Shown here piece after piece: positions 37,583-44,553 of a stretch of 64,000 bases of DNA. The stretch covers positions 2,108,001 to 2,172,000 of the forward strand of contig NC_019678.1 in NCBI RefSeq assembly GCF_000316665.1. The letters are read 5' to 3'. Position 1 is the first letter of the stretch; each line of letters begins with the position of its first letter. This DNA comes from Rivularia sp. PCC 7116. Lineage in GTDB: Bacteria > Cyanobacteriota > Cyanobacteriia > Cyanobacteriales > Nostocaceae. The notes beneath the pieces are model-generated. The model saw nothing but the letters and a program-made list of their open reading frames with translations. It did not search any database and was not told where the DNA came from. Made by a program: the position numbers and the translations under genes.

Positions 37583-37935
37583 ACCGGAATAGTTTCTACC
37601 TCAAATTCACCTTCACAATGGGGACAAGCTACCCGCAGACGGCTATGACCATTTTGGTTAATTCTTTGATAAAAATCCTGCAAATAAACCAAATCTCCTG
37701 AAAATAAACCCTCAATTATTTTGGTATTAATTTGGTCTAAAGTTCCCAATTTAGTAATCACTCTTGCTAACAGAATAATCACTAAATAACCAGGATTTCT
37801 CTGCACTCTTGGGTCTTTAAGTGGGGTAATTTCATCATAAGCAGTAGAAAGTCTCATAATACCTTCTTGATGACTGTTACCTTCCGAATCAAGATACCCT
37901 TGAGGCAATATAAAAGGAAATTCAGTTTGCTGCAT
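37573..37935 (-). CDS. Phage tail assembly chaperone-like protein
   Basis: This 120-residue protein begins FPFILPQGYLDSEGNSHQEG, has a helical core (DPRVQRNPGYLVIILLARVITKL and LFSGDLVYLQDFYQRIN), and ends with a Cys-x-x-Cys segment (CPHCEGEFEVE). It lies between the two tube genes, the slot of tail-assembly chaperones in phages, and resembles the small helical chaperone/gp41-type families. The CPHC pair might bind metal with partners. Its stop sits on a G-run that could allow a -1 frameshift into the DUF6760-like frame (see findings). Confidence 0.6.
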   Translation of the reverse strand: MQQTEFPFILPQGYLDSEGNSHQEGIMRLSTAYDEITPLKDPRVQRNPGYLVIILLARVITKLGTLDQINTKIIEGLFSGDLVYLQDFYQRINQNGHSRLRVACPHCEGEFEVETIPVGE

Positions 37936-37968
37936 GATTTTACTTCAAAAAAACTAATCAAAAAAATA

Positions 37969-38409
37969 CTAACCAACAGTAATACCTTCGTGAACTAATT
38001 CCAAAGTTTCTATGGCAATTTCATCAGAAGTACCATTCAAATCCGGAGCATTCCAAGTAGTTGGCCAACAATTTTCTAAATTCCAGCGAAGCTTTTCTTC
38101 TCCCCTATCATCAGCCAAAATAATTGAAAGATTACGTCTATCTGTATCCCCACTTTGTAATTTTTTGTGCCATTCCCAAAGTTCTTGATTATCAGTAATT
38201 CCCCGTTTTAAGGTGATATTTCCGAAAGAATTTAATGCAGGAATTTGACGCTGATTTAATGCTCTATCGGTACCTTCTCTATAGGTTGTTGCATTGCGAG
38301 TAGCTGTTAAGCCGCTGCATTCACGAAAACCAGCATGAACGATACCATCCCATTCAACCCAAAAATTATAACCAAAGTAGGGGTCATGGGGGTTAGAAAT
38401 TGTCGGCAT
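37969..38409 (-). CDS. Inner tube protein 1 (gp19-like, main tube)
   Basis: This 146-residue protein has the standard tail-tube features: DPYFGYNFWVEWDGIVHAGFRECSGLTA, GNITLKRGITDNQELWEWH, and DEIAIETLELVHEGI. It is probably the main tube subunit. It lies directly downstream of the sheath gene and a heptamer repeat. Confidence 0.9.
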   Translation of the reverse strand: MPTISNPHDPYFGYNFWVEWDGIVHAGFRECSGLTATRNATTYREGTDRALNQRQIPALNSFGNITLKRGITDNQELWEWHKKLQSGDTDRRNLSIILADDRGEEKLRWNLENCWPTTWNAPDLNGTSDEIAIETLELVHEGITVG

Positions 38410-38430
38410 AATCAGATTATCTCCTTAAAT

Positions 38431-38515
38431 TGGTAATAGGTAATAGGTAATTGGTAATAGGTAATTGGTAATTGGTAATGGGTAATTGGTAATTGGTAAT
38501 TGGTAATTGGTAATA
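38431..38515. repeat. Heptamer tandem repeat (TTGGTAA)
   Basis: About eleven copies of TTGGTAA and its variants TAGGTAA and TGGGTAA lie in the gap between the tube and sheath genes. The period is seven bases throughout. Confidence 0.85.
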
Positions 38516-38591
38516 ATAAATTATTGACTTTTGACTTTTGAAGCCCCTTGTTTAAATCCCCATAGATATTCCAGCCTTCTTCTTTCTTCCT

Positions 38592-39728
38592 TCATTTAAT
38601 GCTAATTCCGCTACTACTTTGAACTAGTAAAAGTTGAATAAATTCCCCCGGAACTGTAGGAGCTAAACCAACTTCTGCTACTACCTGTCCCATTTCTCTA
38701 TTTTCAGGAGGGTTAGTTTCTTCGTCGCATTTAACATAAAATGCCTCTTGCCCAAGAGTACCTTTAAGCGCACCTTGTAGCCATAAAGATTCACAATAAA
38801 CGCTTAATTCTCTTTCTAATCGTATCCACAAAGAGAAAGTATTTGCTTCAAAAACTGTATCTGCTAAATTAAAATTTGCCCAGCGTCCAAAAGTTATAAA
38901 TAAGCGACGCACGTTGACATATTGCCATTCAGGTAAAGGACTTAAAGTACGTACCCCCCAAACCCGCATTCCCCTTCCCCGAAAGCTACGAATACAATTG
39001 ATTCCCGGTTGATTTTTAGGGTTCAATTGTTCTTGCTCTGTGGGAGTTAAGGAAATACTCAGATTTATTACATCTTCAAGCTCTATATTGGCAGGTGCAT
39101 GATGTACTCCTCCCGTAGTATCAGAATTTGCATAGATTCCAGCAACATGACCGCAAGGAGGAATAAAATCTGGACGATTTTCGACTTTTAGCCAAGGGGC
39201 ATATAATGCACCATAGTGACTCGAAAATTCCTTTCTTTGCCAATCTAATTTTTCCACATCATTGACATTCAAAGCATCAAGAATTGCAAAGCGATTTCCC
39301 ACATATTCACAATGTTCTAAAACTGCTTGCTGCATTTTGATAATTTCATCAGCATTGCTTGCAAGCATGATATCGGGAACGCAAATTAAATCAGTATTTT
39401 CTAGTAATTCGCTTGCTTCTAAAGCTTGTTTCAAAGTATCAAGACTATTATTTTCTAAAGCTACGACATAACAAAGACGACCTCCATTTTCAAAAAAACC
39501 TTTGATGGCATTTTTTAAATATCCCTGACTCTGACTTCCCTTGATCTGACTAAAATACTGGTCAAACTGAGTTCTTAAAGTTAGCTTTTTTGGTTCATTA
39601 TTATCTGAAGAAGCCAAACCAAAAAAAACTGGAACTCCCGTCAACAATTCAGATTCCGGTGTCGGAACAATATGATTGAGAGAAACACCTGGGATTTTTG
39701 GCTTTAAATTCTGCATCAAATTCACCAC
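38592..39728 (-). CDS. Tail sheath protein (short)
   Basis: This 378-residue sheath protein carries the conserved SYLKNAIKGFFENGGRLCYVVAL-type core (QGYLKNAIKGFF), the HVAGIYANSDTTGGVHHAPAN motif, RGMRVWGVRTL, and a C-terminal EEAFYVKCDEETNPPENREMGQVVAEVGLAP. Sheath subunits contract and drive the tube out. Next to a longer paralogue, it matches the Afp2-4 arrangement with several sheath types. The start is the GTG at 39728; an ATG four codons in is possible. Confidence 0.92.
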   Translation of the reverse strand: MVNLMQNLKPKIPGVSLNHIVPTPESELLTGVPVFFGLASSDNNEPKKLTLRTQFDQYFSQIKGSQSQGYLKNAIKGFFENGGRLCYVVALENNSLDTLKQALEASELLENTDLICVPDIMLASNADEIIKMQQAVLEHCEYVGNRFAILDALNVNDVEKLDWQRKEFSSHYGALYAPWLKVENRPDFIPPCGHVAGIYANSDTTGGVHHAPANIELEDVINLSISLTPTEQEQLNPKNQPGINCIRSFRGRGMRVWGVRTLSPLPEWQYVNVRRLFITFGRWANFNLADTVFEANTFSLWIRLERELSVYCESLWLQGALKGTLGQEAFYVKCDEETNPPENREMGQVVAEVGLAPTVPGEFIQLLLVQSSSGISIK

Positions 39729-39810
39729 GAAGATTATTTAATAGAGGGAGGGAGGGAGTGAGGGAGTGAGGGAGAGAGGGAGACAAGGGGACAAGGAGAA
39801 ATAATTATTA

Positions 39811-39870
39811 ACTTGCTACTTGCTACTTGCTACTTGCTACTTGCTACTTGCTACTTACTACTTGCTACTT
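39811..39870. repeat. Heptamer tandem repeat (ACTTGCT)
   Basis: Eight and a half copies of the heptamer ACTTGCT (one variant ACTTACT) fill the gap between the two sheath genes. A purine-rich AGGGAGGGAGTG tract precedes it (39741-39800). This is a short tandem repeat of the type found in heterocystous cyanobacteria, not a CRISPR. Confidence 0.9.
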
Positions 39871-39878
39871 CCAAAACT

Positions 39879-41324
39879 CTACTGTCCCGAACCATCCCAC
39901 TGACTGATACGGAAAATTACGAATTCTGCGGGTTTAACTACTGCTACACCAATTTCAGTAACCACTTGACCCAAATCCCGGACTTCTGGAGGGTTGGTTT
40001 CTGCATCGCATTTTACGTAAAAAGCTTCTTCTGGTGTTGTACCAAATAATGCTCCTTGTCGCCATTCGTTTACTAAAAATGCACTGATATTGCGGCGAAT
40101 GTTTGCCCAAAGTTCTGGGGTATTCGGTTCAAAAACCACCCACTGAGTTCCTTTATCAATGGAATCTCTCAAGTAGTTAAAATGACGGCGAATATTTACA
40201 TACTTAAATTCTGTATTTGCATCACCACCCAAAGTCCTCGCACCCCAAACCCGAATATTACCGTTTAATTTACGAATGCAGTTGATTCCGTCAGGGTTGA
40301 GTCCATCCTGTTTGGATTTGCTGAGATTATATTTTAAATCTAAGGCTCCCAAAATAGTTTCATTCCCAGGAGCTTTATGTACTCCCCTTTGTCCATCAAC
40401 CCTTGCATAAATTCCTGCAATATGACCGCTGGGAGGAACATAAATATTACTATTGCTACCAGGGTCAAACACTTGAATCCAAGGAAAATACAAAGCTGCA
40501 TATTCTGAGTTGAAAGGTTTGAGAGTGTCAACAACTCCCGTACTGCCCAGATCGATAGTTTCATCACTATCTAAAACAGCAATGCGATCGCCCATTTTTT
40601 CGCAATGGTCTTTGATATCATCTCTTAAGCTCAAATTTCCTGGAGCAGCGACGATGGTAATCTCATCAATAGCTTCAAATTTATCCAAAACCTCGCTAAC
40701 TTCGCTTTCCCCAGTTATCCAGGTGATATAGCAGCGAGTTCCTCCATTCCTGAAAAACCCGTAAACCGCATGAGCTAAAGTATTTTGACCTTTAGTATCA
40801 TCAGTTGGAAGCAGAAAATCACCAAAGAATTTCTTAAATTCAGTAAAATTCGTACAAAGTTTAATTTCCCCTTCTTGAGCAATATTTGGATCTATTGGAT
40901 TTGGTTGTACGGGTATTTCAACTTGATAATATCCGGTGATTTCTGCCCCTGAAGCTACAGGTTCGCTAAACTTTATTGTTGTAGATTTATCTGTATCATT
41001 ATTGGTAATTGGATTTTCATCATCTAATTCGACAGAATTTCCACCAACAAAAAAACCGTAAGTTCCCTCATTCAGAACTACTGGATAATCTCCTGGAGGT
41101 AGCGGATAATTTTTTCGATTTCCACCTTCACCTTCCCCAATTTCAACGGGAGTTCTTGCGCTACCGACAGACCTTGTTGATGTAGTCGCAGCGTTATTTG
41201 ACGACCAAGCATTAGCATTAATCGTACCAATAAAAGCCGCAATACTAGTACCAACCCCTACAATTGGAGCAGAACCAGAAGCAATTTCTTCTACATAAAC
41301 ACCGGGAGAAAGATAAGTTGGCAT
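39879..41324 (-). CDS. Tail sheath protein (long, main)
   Basis: This 481-residue sheath protein starts PTYLSPGVYVEEIASGSAPI, has an inserted domain (about 40-160), then AVYGFFRNGGTRCYITWITG, GHIAGIYARVDGQRGVHKAPGN, IRVWGARTLGGD, and a C-terminus EEAFYVKCDAETNPPEVRDLGQVVTEIG. It is probably the main contractile sheath. It is separated from the carboxypeptidase-regulatory-like gene by 71 bp. Confidence 0.93.
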   Translation of the reverse strand: MPTYLSPGVYVEEIASGSAPIVGVGTSIAAFIGTINANAWSSNNAATTSTRSVGSARTPVEIGEGEGGNRKNYPLPPGDYPVVLNEGTYGFFVGGNSVELDDENPITNNDTDKSTTIKFSEPVASGAEITGYYQVEIPVQPNPIDPNIAQEGEIKLCTNFTEFKKFFGDFLLPTDDTKGQNTLAHAVYGFFRNGGTRCYITWITGESEVSEVLDKFEAIDEITIVAAPGNLSLRDDIKDHCEKMGDRIAVLDSDETIDLGSTGVVDTLKPFNSEYAALYFPWIQVFDPGSNSNIYVPPSGHIAGIYARVDGQRGVHKAPGNETILGALDLKYNLSKSKQDGLNPDGINCIRKLNGNIRVWGARTLGGDANTEFKYVNIRRHFNYLRDSIDKGTQWVVFEPNTPELWANIRRNISAFLVNEWRQGALFGTTPEEAFYVKCDAETNPPEVRDLGQVVTEIGVAVVKPAEFVIFRISQWDGSGQ

Positions 41325-41395
41325 TTAGATTAACTCCTAAGTTTTAGCTAGCTATTTCTACTTTCAAGGAAACTTATATTTACCAGATTTTCAAT

Positions 41396-41788
41396 TTATT
41401 TTTGTGTTTTCTTAAATGAAAGAACAATATCATCCATCATCGTCGTGGGAATTTTATTATCAATAGGATTAGCAACTTTTACTTTGCTTTCAACTTTATC
41501 GTAGCGAGATACATTTGTAGGTAAAAATGTTTCTAAAACATAATCCCCTGGAGGTAAATTTACAAAGTAAAAATAACCATCAATAGCTGTGATTTTGCGG
41601 TCAATTCTTTCGGGCATTTTTTCCCATTTTTCACCGTATTGTAATGCCTTCAAAGATAATTTAGTTTGAAAAAAATCGGGCATTTCAATAATTTTGACCA
41701 TAGCACCAGCAACAACCTTTCCCGTTTTTTCCTCCACAACTCGACCTGCAATAGCAACCAGTGGACTAGTAAAAGTAGTTTTCAACAT
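41396..41788 (-). CDS. Carboxypeptidase-regulatory-like domain protein
   Basis: This 130-residue protein has an Ig-like fold of the carboxypeptidase regulatory type: VAIAGRVVEEKTGKVVAGAMVKI, ITAIDGYFYFVNLPPGDYVLETFLP. Such small domains occur in cyanobacterial injection clusters between the cap-like and sheath genes. Its exact role is unknown; a decoration of the sheath or the baseplate is possible. Confidence 0.7.
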   Translation of the reverse strand: MLKTTFTSPLVAIAGRVVEEKTGKVVAGAMVKIIEMPDFFQTKLSLKALQYGEKWEKMPERIDRKITAIDGYFYFVNLPPGDYVLETFLPTNVSRYDKVESKVKVANPIDNKIPTTMMDDIVLSFKKTQK

Positions 41789-41805
41789 TACCCGTTACCC
41801 ATACA

Positions 41806-42396
41806 TTACTCACTGACCTCTGGCTGATAAACACCAACTAATCCCACTTCTTCTTCAGCCTCATACACAGGAACAGAAATTGTCACCGTACAATGCAATA
41901 CAACCTTGGGTTTAGTTCCATTCTTTCCCCCCATAGCTTGCCAGAATTCCCCAAAACTCTGTAAATTACTGGGACGCAAACTAAGAACCCTTAAAGGAAC
42001 TTCTTGTCCTTCAAAATTAGGAGCAACGAAATTTTCTGGAAGCCTGCGATAACGAAGTAACACCTTCATTACCTCTCCTAACAGTTGATGTTCTGTCTGG
42101 ATATCATCTTCATTTTGAGGCCAAACAGTAATTAAATAAGAACAATCAACCCTAGCAGGAGGACGTTTTTTAACTGCTTTACCATTACTTTGACGCTCCA
42201 CAGACCAGGTCCCGAGACGTAACTCTAAATTCTCCTGTACGTCATAAAGAAAACAATTAATCGCTGGTTTCTGCTTAATAGCTCCTTGATAGGGTGTATC
42301 AAAACTGATAAAAACCTCCGTGTCCTCTGACGGAATATCAGATGGAAGCTCTTGCTTTAATAACAATTCTAAAGTCGCGTCTAAAGCATCAAGCAT
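41806..42396 (-). CDS. DUF4255 family cap/terminator protein (Pvc16/Afp16-like)
   Basis: This 196-residue protein matches DUF4255: MLDALDATLELLLKQELP, VDCSYLITVWPQNEDDIQTEHQLLGEVMKVLLRYRRLP, PSNLQSFGEFWQAMGG, and VVLHCTVTISVPVY. In Afp the homologue caps the tube-sheath end. It is the first gene of the minus-strand operon and divergent from the effector-like gene. Confidence 0.88.
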   Translation of the reverse strand: MLDALDATLELLLKQELPSDIPSEDTEVFISFDTPYQGAIKQKPAINCFLYDVQENLELRLGTWSVERQSNGKAVKKRPPARVDCSYLITVWPQNEDDIQTEHQLLGEVMKVLLRYRRLPENFVAPNFEGQEVPLRVLSLRPSNLQSFGEFWQAMGGKNGTKPKVVLHCTVTISVPVYEAEEEVGLVGVYQPEVSE

Positions 42397-42775
42397 TTTC
42401 TAAGTATTTTTAAAAATACAGTTGTGAATTATTAGGAAGAATTAGCAATTTTTCAAAAGACTACAGTTAGTTTAATATAAGAATAAGCTTTTGAGACATA
42501 AATAATTATCAATAAATATTGCGAATGATTGCACTTGTTACAGATATTATAATTATTGAATTATCTTTTCAGAATGCTGCTAGCCGTTCTTATAAGACAC
42601 CATGTTAGTAAAAATTAAGTTGAGCCTTAACTCATCAGTATAAACAATCTATTTAATAAGCTACAGTACAAATTACGTTATAGAATAGATACGTAAAATC
42701 TTTTCCTAACAGAGTTCAATATACTCAAGTAGCGCTTTTCGATTTAAATTCCCAATCGAATACAGGAGATAACCC
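42397..42775. promoter_or_regulatory. Divergent promoter region of the injection system
   Basis: This 379-bp AT-rich gap lies between the divergent structural operon and the DUF4157/ATPase genes. It contains a TATAAT at 42548-42553, and AGGAGA at 42764-42769 is the ribosome-binding site for the gene at 42776. No operator or repeat is obvious. Confidence 0.45.
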
Positions 42776-44113
42776 ATGTACCGTCAAGAAATATCCCAGA
42801 AAACTTCACCTCCGATTAATTCACACTCAGAAAGTAAAGATATTAATCCCAGTCGTAATTATGGTTCCTTATCTTCCGTGGTACAAAGAGCGCAACAAGA
42901 TGTAAATAGCATCAATGCGGATGAAAAACAGCAATTAGAAAGTGCTATTGGGACGAAAGCAACAGGGGAAGTGTTGACGGGTAAGCAGTGGGTACCTGAA
43001 TTTAAGGGAATTTCCGGTCAGCTTTGGGGAGATGCAGCGATACAGATGAAGGGGAAAGATAATAATGTATCTGAGGTGGAGCTAGAAAATAAAACTGGCT
43101 TACCAGATAACTTGAAAGCAGGAATTGAAAATATCTCTGGGATAGCGATGGATGATGTGAAGGTTCACTACAATTCCTCTGAGCCTAGTAAATTCCAGGC
43201 TTTGGCATATACACAAGGAACTGATATTCACGTTGGACGGGGACAGGAACGGCATTTACCCCATGAAGCATGGCATGTGGTGCAGCAAAAGCAAGGAAGG
43301 GTAAAGCCGACTTTACAGATGAAGGGAGCCGCGATTAACAATGATTCCTCCTTGGAAAGAGAAGCTGATGTAATGGGTGCTAAAGCATTACAATCGAGCC
43401 TTCCAACCACCCAACTGCAAAAACACTATGGTTCAGCTTCCGTACTACAGCGCCAAGAAACCAGCTTTCCAGAAGATTCTGAAGAAAAACTCAAGGAAAT
43501 GGGAGTATTACAAAGGAAAGAGCAATCGGGAGCAATTCAGTTCAGAGGTGGGCCTACTGTTGGAATATTGAAGATTAAAAGTAGTGATATTGGCTCTTCC
43601 CTGTTAGCCGGACATGCCTGGTTGTCCTATACCCCTACAGGAGGAGGAGAAGTGACTCATGGAACTTGGGGAAACACAGATCACATCGGTTATAATCGTA
43701 ACTTTGAATGTGGAAGAAACGCTAGAGCCGAAAGAGCCACTGATGTCGATAATACTGACTTAGGTAATCTAAATAACTTTATTGCAGCTAATGATAAATG
43801 GACATACCTCAATAATTGTTCTTCTTTTGCAGCGCGGGGATGGAGAGCAGTTACAAAGGAAAGGCTTGCGTACAAATCTTTAGGATTTATTCCGAATCCC
43901 AGTGCATTGGGTGTAGGTATAGTAGCAGCAAACGGCGGCACAACCGGGGTGCTTCCCGCGAATCGAGGAAGTAGCGCCAACAGTGCTAGTAGCACATCTA
44001 GCAGCAGTGCCGGTTTTTCCAGTAACAGTGTAAACAGTGCCCTCGGTAGCGGTCTCGTAGGTAGCAGCGTAGGTAGCAGCGTAAGTAAGAGTTCTGGAAG
44101 TTCAAGTATATAA
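42776..44113 (+). CDS. DUF4157 (eCIS core) protein with a putative permuted papain-like effector domain
   Basis: This 445-residue protein has a variable N-terminus, then a DUF4157 domain (about 120-205) with a HEAWH zinc-peptidase-type motif at 163-167, the hallmark of cargo proteins of extracellular contractile systems. Short VVQR/VLQR motifs lie around residues 35, 222 and 244. The C-terminal part (about 260-400) has a His in GHAWLSY (His280), a second His in NTDHIGY, and a Cys in NNCSSFAARGW (Cys348). His before Cys fits circularly permuted NlpC/P60 or LRAT-like hydrolases; the family call is inferred. A Ser/Gly-rich tail (about 400-445) follows. It is divergent from the structural genes and upstream of a small gene and the ATPase. 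Confidence 0.7.
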   Translation: MYRQEISQKTSPPINSHSESKDINPSRNYGSLSSVVQRAQQDVNSINADEKQQLESAIGTKATGEVLTGKQWVPEFKGISGQLWGDAAIQMKGKDNNVSEVELENKTGLPDNLKAGIENISGIAMDDVKVHYNSSEPSKFQALAYTQGTDIHVGRGQERHLPHEAWHVVQQKQGRVKPTLQMKGAAINNDSSLEREADVMGAKALQSSLPTTQLQKHYGSASVLQRQETSFPEDSEEKLKEMGVLQRKEQSGAIQFRGGPTVGILKIKSSDIGSSLLAGHAWLSYTPTGGGEVTHGTWGNTDHIGYNRNFECGRNARAERATDVDNTDLGNLNNFIAANDKWTYLNNCSSFAARGWRAVTKERLAYKSLGFIPNPSALGVGIVAANGGTTGVLPANRGSSANSASSTSSSSAGFSSNSVNSALGSGLVGSSVGSSVSKSSGSSSI

Positions 44114-44135
44114 TTATCCAGGTAGATTTTTAGTT

Positions 44136-44510
44136 ATGGATAACCTTATAGGAATATTGCTCGGAACTTTAGAGAGTGCTGGTATCTTTTTAGGGAAGGA
44201 ACCAGTTCAACTCGATGAGTTAAAACACAAACCAAGGCTAGAATTGGAAGCTAATCTTCTCAAGATTGAAACTACACATAGCTTAAGAAACTCTGCAAAA
44301 GAAGTTTATAAATTTGAGTTGGAATTCAAGGAAGGCAAATTTTTAATCAGAGCATTTCAAAAATTGGTTAGTCCACCCTTAAGTAACAACTATCAGCAAG
44401 AATTTTTAATATCGGAACAGTTGGAACAACTAGCTTCCCCTGATTTAGAGTTTTATTGGGTAGATCCAGATAATACATTACACGCGCTCCCAGTGCATAG
44501 GTTGAATTGA
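44136..44510 (+). CDS. Small protein downstream of the DUF4157 effector
   Basis: This 124-residue acidic protein has no recognised domain. It looks like an alpha/beta protein with an ELELEANLLKIETTHSLR-like middle (LELEANLLKIETTH). It lies 22 bp after the DUF4157 gene and 43 bp before the ATPase gene, so it is probably co-transcribed. By position, an immunity protein, a loading chaperone or an adaptor for the effector are the candidates; the sequence alone does not choose between them. Confidence 0.55.
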   Translation: MDNLIGILLGTLESAGIFLGKEPVQLDELKHKPRLELEANLLKIETTHSLRNSAKEVYKFELEFKEGKFLIRAFQKLVSPPLSNNYQQEFLISEQLEQLASPDLEFYWVDPDNTLHALPVHRLN

Positions 44511-44553
44511 AGCATGAAACCCAGCTAAAAACTGAAAATTAATCTATTAATCT

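Noticed and set aside
39811-39870. Heptamer repeats as a CRISPR or origin iterons
   Set aside because: The period is only seven bases with no spacers; it is a simple short tandem repeat.
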